Source: Balneolaceae bacterium
GTDB lineage: Bacteria > Bacteroidota > Rhodothermia > Balneolales > Balneolaceae
Direction: 5' to 3'
DNA length: 10,030 nt
NCBI GenBank assembly: GCA_003555185.1
Contig: PWFZ01000465.1
Location: 1-10,030, forward strand
Below are positions 1 to 7,584 of the stretch, in pieces; position 1 is the first letter of the stretch; the number at the start of each line of letters is the position of its first letter. The position numbers and the translations under genes were made by a program. The notes under the pieces are model-generated. The model had not been told where the DNA came from, ran no database searches, and worked only from the letters and a program-made list of their open reading frames with translations.

Positions 1-2776
1 CTACGCTACAAGTATGCCATTTCAGGATGCGGTTACGGGATTAATTGTGGAAAACAATGAAGGGCGTCCGTCAAAACTTGAAGGAAATACTGATCACCCA
101 TCTAGCCGTGGTAAAACAAATATTTACCATCAGGCAGGAATTTTGGGGATGTATGATCCAGACAGATCCCGACATCCACGACATAACAATTCTAAAGTAT
201 CGTTAGACGATTTTTCTACTTTTGCGGCTGAACATTTCGAGAATCGCCAACAGAGCATTTTATTTATAAGTGAAGCAAACTCATCTCCTACTTATAACAG
301 GCTGAAAGAAAATGTTTCAAGCGAATTCCCTAATTCCAGATGGGTTACCTATGAACCATTTGGCGAGGATAACTCTATAGAAGGAACCAATCTTGCATTT
401 GGACAAAGATTGCGAATCCAAAATCATTTTGACAATGCCCGCCTGGTAGTTTCACTGGACGATGATTTCATGTCTCCTTCCGCTCACAAAAATAGTGTTG
501 AGAATGCTCAGCGCATTTCTGCGAGCAGAAGAGTTAGAAGTACCGACGATTCAATGTCTCGTATTTATTCGGTAGAAAATTCCTACACAAATACAGGGTC
601 TTTTGCTGATCACCGGTTAAGGCTTAAATCCTCAGAAATTGAGGCTTTTACTTTTGCTTTGGCTAATAAATTGTCTGAAAATGTAAGCGGTCTTTCTGCC
701 TTTAATGGTGCTTCTAATGCACTTGTTGGCCACGAATGGATTTCAAAGCTTTCTGATGAATTATTGCAAAATCGTGGTGAATCTATTGTATCGATAGGCG
801 CGGAATACAGCCCCGCTGCTCATGCTGCCGTTGCAGCCATAAATACCGCGCTTGATAATTCCGGAAATACAGTGACTTATCATCAGTTACCCTTCCGTTC
901 TGATCAAAATGAGCAGGAAGCTTTTGCAGATGCCATTACGGAAATGACGGCCGGTCAATATGATACCGTTGTCTTTATAGGTACAAATCCTGCTTACACA
1001 GCTCCGGCTGATCTCGAATTTGAGGAAAGTCTTGCCAACGTAGATACCAAAATTCATTTATCAGACTACTTTGATGAAACGTCTAAACTCTGTGACTTTC
1101 ATGTCAACAGAGCCCACTTTTTAGAAGCATGGGGTGATGGGCTTTCTTACACAGGACATAGATCCATAATTCAGCCACAAATTCTTCCGCTTTTTGACGG
1201 TATGAGTGAAGTGGAGTTTATCGGTACAATTTTGACCGGTGAACAAGCAAATGGATACGAGCTTGTGCAGCAAACGTGGAACGAATATTATCCGACTAAC
1301 TTCACTCGTCGATGGAATTCAATCTTACATGATGGAATTGATGAGGAAAGTGGATTTGAAACTGAAACCGTATCACTACAGAACGGATTCGCAGCTGATA
1401 TTCAACCACAGCTAAATGTAGAAATTACAGACGGTATAGAAATTAATATCAAACCTGATCCCACATTGTTTGATGGGCGGTTTGCAAATAACGGTTGGCT
1501 TCAGGAGCTACCCGATCCCATGACTAAAATTACCTGGGATAATGTAGCCTTGATGAGTCCCGCAACTGCTATTACTCTGGGAATTAGTCCTGAAAGAAGT
1601 TTTAGCAGTAACGATGTTCCATTGGTACGAATTAACGCCGGTGAATCATCCATTGAAATTGCAGCGTGGATACAACCGGGTCATGCAGATGATTCTATTA
1701 CTTTATATACAGGCTACGGTCGTCAAAATGTAGGCAGGGTTGCTGATGGTGTCGGGGTAAATACGTATCCGCTTCGAATTTCAAACGCAATGTTCTATCA
1801 GGCCGCAGATGTATCTGATACTGGTCAAAAATATGAAATAGCCTGTGTTCAGGATCATCATAATCTTGAAGGCAGAGATATGGTAAGGTCTGCTACTCTT
1901 GAAGAGTATAATGAGAATCCTGATTTTGCCACCTTTGAGAGCTTCCATGGATTTGAAGTTCCAGGCAATAAAGAAGCTAAAGAGATTGGAGATGATAGAG
2001 GGCCGGTTTCGTTATTTAATGAACAATACGGTCCTGATCACCAACCTCAGTGGGGAATGGCTATTGACCTGAATGCCTGTTTTGGCTGTGGAGTTTGTAC
2101 CATTGCTTGCCAGGCAGAAAACAATATACCCGTTATCGGTAAACGGGAAGTGGGTCGAAGAAGAATCATGCACTGGATACGAACAGATCGCTACTACGAA
2201 GGTGATCCGGATAATCCTAAGGTGTATCATCAACCGGTACCCTGCATGCACTGCGAACTAGCTCCTTGCGAGGAAGTTTGTCCTGTAGCAGCAACGACTC
2301 ATAGCGAAGATGGCATGAATCAAATGACCTACAACAGGTGTATCGGTACCAGATATTGTGCTAATAACTGTCCATTTAAGGTTCGTCGCTTTAATTTCTT
2401 CAATTATGCGAAAGAATATTTAACTACTGGAGACGATCCGGAAATTATTCAAATGGCAATGAACCCGGAAGTAACGGTTCGTTTCCGTGGAGTAATGGAG
2501 AAGTGCTCTTATTGCGTACAGCGCGTAAGTCGTGCAAAAATTGACTCCAGAATTAAAACCGGATCCAGAAAACCAGCCGACGGCACAGTTCAAACTGCAT
2601 GTCAACAGGCCTGTCCTTCAAGTGCTATTTCCTTTGGTGATTTAACTGACAGAGAAAGCGTTGTTTCGCAAGACAAAATGAACGAACGAAACTACGTAAT
2701 GCTGGAAGAGATCAACGTTCGACCAAGAACGTCCTACCTGGGTAAACTTCGAAATACAAATAACGAGCTGACTTAA
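1..2776 (+). CDS. actB: ActB, iron-sulfur subunit of alternative complex III (5' partial)
   Basis: Peripheral periplasmic-side subunit of the quinol-oxidising alternative complex III; it relays electrons from the membrane subunits to the haem c subunits. The reading frame is open from the window edge (first full codon at base 2). The first ATG, at 14, lies inside the conserved molybdopterin-oxidoreductase-like part, so it is not the true start; roughly 100 N-terminal residues, including any export signal, are probably missing. The first two thirds resemble a molybdopterin enzyme fold, with family stretches such as MYDPDRSR near the start and GYGRQNVGRVADG at about 1711-1750. This family is known to have lost the cofactor. 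The C-terminal ferredoxin-like domain has four Cys groups: CFGCGVCTIAC (2078-2110), Cx2Cx4Cx3C (2243-2281), CIGTRYCANNC (2339-2371), and Cx2C (2504-2515) with Cx3C (2600-2614). The third group has Thr (2348-2350) where a Cys would be expected, fitting the one [3Fe-4S] plus three [4Fe-4S] clusters known for ActB. actC follows after 34 bases. Confidence 0.95.
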   Translation, partial: YATSMPFQDAVTGLIVENNEGRPSKLEGNTDHPSSRGKTNIYHQAGILGMYDPDRSRHPRHNNSKVSLDDFSTFAAEHFENRQQSILFISEANSSPTYNRLKENVSSEFPNSRWVTYEPFGEDNSIEGTNLAFGQRLRIQNHFDNARLVVSLDDDFMSPSAHKNSVENAQRISASRRVRSTDDSMSRIYSVENSYTNTGSFADHRLRLKSSEIEAFTFALANKLSENVSGLSAFNGASNALVGHEWISKLSDELLQNRGESIVSIGAEYSPAAHAAVAAINTALDNSGNTVTYHQLPFRSDQNEQEAFADAITEMTAGQYDTVVFIGTNPAYTAPADLEFEESLANVDTKIHLSDYFDETSKLCDFHVNRAHFLEAWGDGLSYTGHRSIIQPQILPLFDGMSEVEFIGTILTGEQANGYELVQQTWNEYYPTNFTRRWNSILHDGIDEESGFETETVSLQNGFAADIQPQLNVEITDGIEINIKPDPTLFDGRFANNGWLQELPDPMTKITWDNVALMSPATAITLGISPERSFSSNDVPLVRINAGESSIEIAAWIQPGHADDSITLYTGYGRQNVGRVADGVGVNTYPLRISNAMFYQAADVSDTGQKYEIACVQDHHNLEGRDMVRSATLEEYNENPDFATFESFHGFEVPGNKEAKEIGDDRGPVSLFNEQYGPDHQPQWGMAIDLNACFGCGVCTIACQAENNIPVIGKREVGRRRIMHWIRTDRYYEGDPDNPKVYHQPVPCMHCELAPCEEVCPVAATTHSEDGMNQMTYNRCIGTRYCANNCPFKVRRFNFFNYAKEYLTTGDDPEIIQMAMNPEVTVRFRGVMEKCSYCVQRVSRAKIDSRIKTGSRKPADGTVQTACQQACPSSAISFGDLTDRESVVSQDKMNERNYVMLEEINVRPRTSYLGKLRNTNNELT

Positions 2777-2810
2777 CTCAACCAAGATATTCAATCGTAA
2801 CTGATTTAAC

Positions 2811-4241
2811 ATGAGCAAAAAGTACGAATACGTTCCTGAACCTGCGTTGGTGAAGGGGAATCACGATTTTAGCAGCATCACCGCGTTGGTGACTGATATC
2901 AATATGCGCCCCACTCCTAAACTGTGGTATGTAGCATTTGGTATTTCCAACTTGCTGCTATTTGTCCTTTTATTCTCCATTGCATACTTAATTTGGGAAG
3001 GAACCGGAATATGGGGATTAAATCAGCCTGTAGGATGGGGCTGGGCTATTATTAACTTTGTATGGTGGGTAGGTATTGGTCACGCCGGTACATTGATTTC
3101 TGCCATCCTTTTCTTATTCAGGCAGGGATGGAGAACGGCAATTAACCGTTTTGCAGAAGCTATGACCATTTTTGCAGTGATGTGTGCCGGTATTTTTCCG
3201 GCAATTCACGTTGGTCGTATATGGGTTATTTATTGGGTATTCCCGATACCTAACTCAATGGCGATGTGGCCGAACTTTAACAGTCCCCTGCTTTGGGATG
3301 TGTTTGCAGTATCCACCTATTTCACTGTTTCACTTCTTTTCTGGTACGTTGGACTGGTACCCGATTTAGCAACTATCAGAGACCGGATAAAAAGTAAAGC
3401 CGGTAAAATTATATATGGAATTGGCGCTCTTGGCTGGAGAGGCAGTAATCGGCACTGGTGGAATTATGAAAAGTCGTACATGATCCTTGCAGGATTAGCT
3501 ACACCACTTGTACTCTCCGTGCATACTATTGTTTCTTTTGACTTTGCGGTATCAATTATCCCCGGATGGCACACCACTATTTTCCCTCCTTACTTTGTAG
3601 CCGGAGCTGTATTTTCAGGGTTCGCTATGGTGCTTACGCTGATGATTATCTGCCGTAAGATCTATAAGCTTGAAGACATCATGACCGTTGATCATATCGA
3701 GAAAATGAATCTCATTATTCTTGTAACAGGATCTATGGTTGGGTTTGCCTACATTATGGAATTCTTCATTGCATGGTACGGTCAGGTAGAGTATGAGAAA
3801 GCGATCTTTATTATTCGGGCAACAGGCCCTTATGCATGGGCATACTGGATTATGATTGCCTGCAATGTTCTTTCGCCCCAGTTTTTCTGGTCCAAAAAAT
3901 TAAGACGTAATGTCACATTTACTTTTATAATTTCTATTGTTGTGAACATCGGTATGTGGTTTGAACGATTTGTAATTACCGTTACATCTCTATCTACGGA
4001 TTACCTCCCCTCATCATGGGGTTACTACTCTCCTACGATGTGGGATATACTTACTTATATCGGAACATTTGGATTGTTCTTTACCTTTTTCCTTCTTTTC
4101 CTCCGATTCCTGCCTATGGTAGCTGTCGCTGAACTAAAAGGAGTTATGCCACAAGCTGATCCTCACAATTACAATGAGGATGGAGAATATGTTGAACCAA
4201 CTGTAGAAGTACCTGAACCTAAAAAAATTAGTTCAGAGTGA
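2811..4241 (+). CDS. actC: ActC, NrfD/PsrC-like integral membrane subunit of alternative complex III
   Basis: Membrane subunit of alternative complex III, 476 residues. In characterised complexes this NrfD-like protein holds the quinol site next to the [3Fe-4S] cluster of ActB and has been proposed to take part in proton movement. I count ten hydrophobic helices by eye, from about residue 40 ([14 protein letters not shown]) to about 440, with a hydrophilic C-terminal tail rich in Glu and Pro. Visible family features include the N-terminal tract ending in [28 protein letters not shown] in helix 2, [12 protein letters not shown] at the end of helix 3, and [13 protein letters not shown] in helix 5. 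The start ATG at 2811 has no clear Shine-Dalgarno sequence; the start is chosen because the protein then has normal family length and begins 34 bases after actB. Its stop codon shares a base with the actD start, which suggests coupled translation. Confidence 0.95.
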   Translation: MSKKYEYVPEPALVKGNHDFSSITALVTDINMRPTPKLWYVAFGISNLLLFVLLFSIAYLIWEGTGIWGLNQPVGWGWAIINFVWWVGIGHAGTLISAILFLFRQGWRTAINRFAEAMTIFAVMCAGIFPAIHVGRIWVIYWVFPIPNSMAMWPNFNSPLLWDVFAVSTYFTVSLLFWYVGLVPDLATIRDRIKSKAGKIIYGIGALGWRGSNRHWWNYEKSYMILAGLATPLVLSVHTIVSFDFAVSIIPGWHTTIFPPYFVAGAVFSGFAMVLTLMIICRKIYKLEDIMTVDHIEKMNLIILVTGSMVGFAYIMEFFIAWYGQVEYEKAIFIIRATGPYAWAYWIMIACNVLSPQFFWSKKLRRNVTFTFIISIVVNIGMWFERFVITVTSLSTDYLPSSWGYYSPTMWDILTYIGTFGLFFTFFLLFLRFLPMVAVAELKGVMPQADPHNYNEDGEYVEPTVEVPEPKKISSE

Positions 4242-4786
4242 TGAGTACAATTAAAAGCGATATATACGGGGTATTAGCGGAATGCAAAAACCCAAAGCAG
4301 TTGATTGATGTAGCTCAATTAGTCAACAATAGTGGCTATAAGAAATTTGATACCTTTAGCCCCTTTCCAATCCATGGTATGGATAAAGCAATGAGCCTGA
4401 AAAAATCTAAACTTGGCTGGATTGTATTTGGCCATGGTCTCCTTGGACTCATTGGAGGTTTCTCAATGATCTATTACATGATGGTTATTGATTATCCGCT
4501 GAATATAGGTGGAAAACCCCTGTTTAACCTGCCGGCATGGATACCCGTAATGTTCGAACTAACAATCCTTCTTTCAGCTTTTGGTGCTGTATTTGGGATG
4601 TTTTATCTGAATGGATTACCAAAGTTAAATCATCCGTTATTTACATCAGATAACTTCAAGAAAGCTACTGATGATGGCTTTTTTATCTGTATTGAATCAG
4701 AAGACCCTCAATTTGACAGCGAAAAAGTGCAGAAGCTACTTAAGAATGCCGGAGCTGAAAATATTGAAGAAGTCTACGACTTATAG
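4241..4786 (+). CDS. actD: ActD, DUF3341-type membrane subunit of alternative complex III
   Basis: Small membrane subunit of alternative complex III, 181 residues from the ATG at 4241. It has no redox cofactor; in known structures it packs with ActC and ActF and has a structural role. The pattern fits the DUF3341 family: an N-terminal soluble part opening with IYGVLAECKNPKQLIDVA, the family motif DTFSPFPIHGMDKAM near residue 45, two membrane helices (about residues 58-82 and 99-123) joined by a loop with NIGGKPLFNLPAWIP, and a ferredoxin-like C-terminal tail with GFFICIESEDPQFD. A GTG one codon upstream (4238) could also start the frame. The ATG at 4241 is preferred because it forms the common TGATG stop-start overlap with actC. 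Thirty-seven bases separate it from actE. Confidence 0.93.
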   Translation: MSTIKSDIYGVLAECKNPKQLIDVAQLVNNSGYKKFDTFSPFPIHGMDKAMSLKKSKLGWIVFGHGLLGLIGGFSMIYYMMVIDYPLNIGGKPLFNLPAWIPVMFELTILLSAFGAVFGMFYLNGLPKLNHPLFTSDNFKKATDDGFFICIESEDPQFDSEKVQKLLKNAGAENIEEVYDL

Positions 4787-4823
4787 TGAGCAAACAAATC
4801 ATTTTTTAAGACAATAGTAAGTT

Positions 4824-5807
4824 ATGAAATTGGCAACAACACATATCGCAGTACTCTTACTTATCTCCATTTTGATGATGGGTTGTCGTGGACAACAAAC
4901 AGAAAATCCTCCAATTGCGCCCCAGCAAAATATGCAATTTCAGGAACGGTTTAATGCGCAACAGGAAAACCCGTTTTTCGAAAATAATATGTCAATGCGT
5001 ATGCCGGTTGAAGGTACTATTGCAAGGGGCAAAATGCGTGATAACCCAACAGTCTATGAAGGCGTAGATGATGAAGGGAATTACGTTGAAGAAAACCCAA
5101 TGGATGTAACAAAATCATTCCTGTACCGAGGCAAAGAGCGTTATGACATATTTTGCCAGGCTTGCCACGGTGGAACCGGTGATGGTCGCGGCATTATTAT
5201 GACAGGTCAATATGGATACGTTCCTGCTCCTACATTTCACAGAAGCGCGAGCTATGAGATGACTGATGGTGAGTTTTATTCAGCCATTGCTAATGGTATC
5301 CGTAGTATGCCTTCCTATGCTACTCAAATACCCGTAGAAGACAGATGGGCAATTGTAGCTTATGTAAGAGCATTACAACGCAGTCAAAATATACCTGAAG
5401 CGGAACTTGAAGATTATGATATAGATATTGCTGAATTACAGGAAGAGTATCAGGCACGTATTGCACGTGAAGAAGCAAGAGCCGAAGCAATGGCTGTCGA
5501 TGAAGAAGAAGAGGTTTCTGCTGAAATAGGAGAAGCATTATATACTCGATACGCCTGTAACACATGCCACTCAGTGGATGGCTCACGATTAATCGGTCCT
5601 ACATTTGCGAATCTGTACGGAAGTGAACGAACATTTACTGACGGTACATCCCAAATTGCGGATGAAGATTATATCTACGAATCGATTGTAGATCCAAGCG
5701 TTCTTATTGTAGAAGGCTATGATGATATTATGCAATCGTACGACTATCTCTCAGAAAGTGAACTACAATCATTGGTTGAGTTCATTAAAGCACAATCAGA
5801 TAACTAA
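4824..5807 (+). CDS. actE: ActE, di-haem lipoprotein cytochrome c subunit of alternative complex III
   Basis: Periplasmic electron-transfer subunit, 327 residues. Residues 1-21 form a lipoprotein signal (hydrophobic LLLISILMMGC) with Cys21 as the likely lipidated residue. Residues about 60-190 are the usual ActE core: YRGKERYDIFCQACHG carries the first haem c site (C111, C114, H115), followed by GDGRG and GIRSMPSYATQIP, where Met is a candidate axial ligand. After a charged Glu/Ala/Arg-rich linker (about 190-235) comes a second cytochrome c domain (236-322) with CNTCH (C245, C248, H249) and a candidate ligand Met303. ActE proteins characterised in Rhodothermus marinus and Flavobacterium johnsoniae bind one haem, so the second domain is an addition; it closely matches the C-terminal domain of CoxB in this window. 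The start at 4824 lies immediately before the signal peptide. The ActE assignment rests on position between actD and actF plus the core motifs. Confidence 0.92.
   Translation: MKLATTHIAVLLLISILMMGCRGQQTENPPIAPQQNMQFQERFNAQQENPFFENNMSMRMPVEGTIARGKMRDNPTVYEGVDDEGNYVEENPMDVTKSFLYRGKERYDIFCQACHGGTGDGRGIIMTGQYGYVPAPTFHRSASYEMTDGEFYSAIANGIRSMPSYATQIPVEDRWAIVAYVRALQRSQNIPEAELEDYDIDIAELQEEYQARIAREEARAEAMAVDEEEEVSAEIGEALYTRYACNTCHSVDGSRLIGPTFANLYGSERTFTDGTSQIADEDYIYESIVDPSVLIVEGYDDIMQSYDYLSESELQSLVEFIKAQSDN
5529..5789 (+). repeat. Paralogous cytochrome c domain, copy 1 (ActE C-terminus)
   Basis: Codons 236-322 of actE encode a cytochrome c domain of 87 residues that aligns with the CoxB C-terminal domain at 9083-9346 with one single-residue gap. 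By eye about 44 of 87 positions are identical. Shared blocks include GEAL, CHS, DG-RL-GP-FA-L, SERT, YI-ES and EGYD. The distance from the first haem Cys to the candidate Met ligand is 58 residues in both. DNA identity is clearly lower, so the duplication is old or the copy came from a relative. Confidence 0.85.
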
Positions 5808-5830
5808 CGCCCAGCGAAAGACAAAGATAA

Positions 5831-7030
5831 ATGGCTTCACATAGTCCAAAATTAACAGATTCTGTACAACTTCCTTCGCAACTGGATGCCACGAGGACCT
5901 TCTATGGTGTTGGTGCATTTGGCTTAATTGCCAGTGGGGTTGGATACTTTTTAGACTCCGATCAGTTCTTCTTTTCGTACCTGACGAGCTTTTCTTTTTT
6001 TACAAGTTTCGCACTAGCAGCTATGATTCTTGTAATGATACATCATATTACAAAATCATCCTGGGGAACAGTTTTACGAAGAATTCCTGAGTCCATGTTT
6101 TCAAAAATGTGGATATGGGCTATTTTTATCGTCCCCATTTTACTGGGAATGAGCAGTCTCTACCAGTGGACCGATGTTGCATATGTTGCAGATGACCCTA
6201 TCATGCTTGGAAAGGTCCCCTACCTAAATGAGCCCTTCTTTGTGATACGACAGTTTATTTATTTCGGAATATGGGGTTTCCTTGGTTATAAACTCCATAA
6301 GGTTTCAATCGATATGGACAAAACCAATGACTGGGGATTAACTAAACTTCTCCAAAAAGTAAGTGCTCCCGGTATACTGTTATTTTCTCTAACCGTTGCA
6401 TTTGCAAGTTTTGACTGGTTGATGTCACTGGATGCCCACTGGTTCTCCACTATGTTTGGTGTCTACTTCTTTGCGATGAGTTTCCAGGCACTTTTTCCGG
6501 TTCTCATTCTGATGGTATTTTGGTTCCATAAAAACGATTTACTAAAAAACACAGTTAAAAAAGCACATGTATACGATTTAGGAGCATGGTTTTTTGGTTT
6601 CACAGTATTTTATGCATATATCGCCTTCTGCCAGTTTCTATTAATTTACTATGCGAATATTCCGGAAGAAACGTTATGGTTTTATCATAGATTGGAAGGA
6701 AGCTGGGCCATCGTCACATATGCAATAATTATCGGACGATTTCTGATTCCTTTCTTCTTATTATTGAACCGTGATAGAAAGCATAACAAAACGCTACTGA
6801 TTTTCACTTCGGTACTCATTCTTGTGATGCATCTAGTCGAATTTCACTGGATTGTAATGCCGATATTGCACCATAGCGGAGTTGCAGTTAGCTGGTTGGA
6901 CATCACCACCTTCCTGGGACTTGGAGGAATATTTATGGGATTGTTCTTTAGTACATTGAAAAAATACAACATCGTTCCTACGAGTCATCCTACACTATCG
7001 GATTCACTCGACAAACACTATCACCAATAA
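5831..7030 (+). CDS. actF: ActF, NrfD-like integral membrane subunit of alternative complex III
   Basis: Second large membrane subunit of alternative complex III, 399 residues, distantly related to ActC. In known complexes it sits beside ActC and ActD and has been proposed to provide a proton path; whether it binds quinol is not settled. I count ten hydrophobic helices by eye, between about residues 25 and 385. Strong family stretches are ASFDWLMSLDAHWFSTMFG in the middle, FCQFLLIYYANIPEETLWF in the second half, and HLVEFHWIVMPIL near the end. The N-terminus is short and soluble, without a signal peptide. The start ATG at 5831 lies 23 bases after actE, with only an A/G-rich stretch (GCGAAAGACAAAGATAA) in front of it. 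The gene for a single-pass membrane protein begins 18 bases after its stop. Confidence 0.93.
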   Translation: MASHSPKLTDSVQLPSQLDATRTFYGVGAFGLIASGVGYFLDSDQFFFSYLTSFSFFTSFALAAMILVMIHHITKSSWGTVLRRIPESMFSKMWIWAIFIVPILLGMSSLYQWTDVAYVADDPIMLGKVPYLNEPFFVIRQFIYFGIWGFLGYKLHKVSIDMDKTNDWGLTKLLQKVSAPGILLFSLTVAFASFDWLMSLDAHWFSTMFGVYFFAMSFQALFPVLILMVFWFHKNDLLKNTVKKAHVYDLGAWFFGFTVFYAYIAFCQFLLIYYANIPEETLWFYHRLEGSWAIVTYAIIIGRFLIPFFLLLNRDRKHNKTLLIFTSVLILVMHLVEFHWIVMPILHHSGVAVSWLDITTFLGLGGIFMGLFFSTLKKYNIVPTSHPTLSDSLDKHYHQ

Positions 7031-7048
7031 TTGTTTGATTCTACAGAA

Positions 7049-7573
7049 ATGAGTAAAGACCCAAAACAGTTTAGAGCAGAAGAAAAAACAGCGATCGTTG
7101 AAGAAGCCATTGCGGCCGGAAAAAAGAACGTCAAAGAAATCGCTGAAAAGCATGACATTGAGCTTGAACTTCTCGAGACCTGGATTCGTGAAAAAGATGT
7201 AACATATGTATTTGAACCGGAAGACCTTGATGATCAGGAATCCGTGGATCTTCAGGTTACAGATCAATTTGCGAGCGATTATGAATTCGGTGCAACACCG
7301 GATCATCTAAACTATCCACGACTTGCATTTTGGGGTACTTTTGGCACTTTAGTCATTTTATTGATGATTTTTGCCATATTTTCTCTTCACAACTTCACGT
7401 ATGAAGGAGTAGGACAAAAGCAGTCAGACCAAAGCATTTTCTACAATATTGAAGAATTAAAAGAGCGTGATCAGGTAACACTCGATTCGTTTGGGGTTGT
7501 TGATCTTGAAGAAGGCATTTACCGAATTCCTATTGACAGTGTTATAACACAAATGGCCACAGATACCGATTAA
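7049..7573 (+). CDS. Single-pass membrane protein with N-terminal helix-turn-helix-like segment, ACIII/caa3-associated, function unknown
   Basis: I do not recognise this as a named protein. From the ATG at 7049 it has 174 residues; a TTG at 7031 in the same frame would add six, but the ATG gives a more ordinary start. Residues 8-49 look like a helix-turn-helix of the transposase type (AEEKTAIVEEAIAAGKK, then VKEIAEKHDIELELLETWI). An acidic linker (51-88) follows, then one membrane helix (about 92-113) preceded by Arg91, and a tail of about 60 residues. By the positive-inside rule the N-terminal part is cytoplasmic and the tail periplasmic. The tail ends with DSFGVVDLEEGIYRIPID, a pattern I recall, without a search, from small membrane proteins encoded with cytochrome oxidase or ACIII genes. 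Its place right after actF makes an accessory ACIII subunit (ActG-like) or an oxidase assembly factor possible. A DNA-binding role is only a resemblance. Confidence 0.75.
   Translation: MSKDPKQFRAEEKTAIVEEAIAAGKKNVKEIAEKHDIELELLETWIREKDVTYVFEPEDLDDQESVDLQVTDQFASDYEFGATPDHLNYPRLAFWGTFGTLVILLMIFAIFSLHNFTYEGVGQKQSDQSIFYNIEELKERDQVTLDSFGVVDLEEGIYRIPIDSVITQMATDTD
7070..7195 (+). other. Helix-turn-helix-like domain (transposase HTH type) within the membrane protein
   Basis: Residues 8-49 of the 174-residue protein have the spacing and residue pattern of the HTH_Tnp_1-type domains at the start of IS3-family OrfA proteins: an opening F-x-x-E-E-K-x-A-I-V-E-E-A, a Gly-rich turn, V-x-E-I-A-x-K-H-x-I, then a recognition-like helix ending in L-x-x-W. 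No other transposase sequence or terminal inverted repeat is nearby, so this is a domain within a respiratory operon gene and not an insertion element. Confidence 0.5.
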
Positions 7574-7577
7574 GGAG
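7572..7577 (+). promoter_or_regulatory. Shine-Dalgarno site of the SCO gene
   Basis: AAGGAG lies seven bases before the ATG at 7585 and overlaps the stop codon of the preceding gene. It is the only well-placed strong Shine-Dalgarno match I see among the starts in this window, and it supports the chosen SCO start. Confidence 0.7.
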
Positions 7578-7584
7578 CATAATT

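Noticed and set aside
14..16. ATG at 14 as the actB start
   Set aside because: The frame is open upstream to the window edge (codons for Tyr, Ala, Thr, Ser), and conserved family sequence begins immediately, so the gene starts outside the window.
1..1900. ActB as an active molybdopterin oxidoreductase
   Set aside because: The fold is related, but ActB proteins are known to lack the molybdenum cofactor, and the ferredoxin domain, act context and motifs identify it as ActB.
2012..2251. Short frames on both strands inside the ActB ferredoxin domain
   Set aside because: They lie within unambiguous iron-sulfur coding sequence in the actB frame and have no independent support.
4787..4823. Possible terminator or promoter in the longest intergenic gap
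   Set aside because: The gap is only 37 bases, contains a T-run but no stem before it, and no convincing promoter elements are visible.
5320..5586. Antisense open frame of 88 codons inside actE
   Set aside because: It lies opposite strongly supported actE haem-domain codons, its Leu-rich product matches nothing I know, and no start signal is evident.
7049..7195. Possible insertion-sequence remnant, because of the transposase-like HTH
   Set aside because: The HTH lies in frame within a gene that continues through a membrane helix and a conserved-looking tail. There is no DDE domain, inverted repeat or target duplication nearby.
7004..7306. Antisense open frame of 100 codons across the actF end and the next gene
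   Set aside because: It overlaps two supported plus-strand genes; the product is rich in Phe, Cys and Ile, typical of an antisense reading of Lys/Glu-rich coding sequence.
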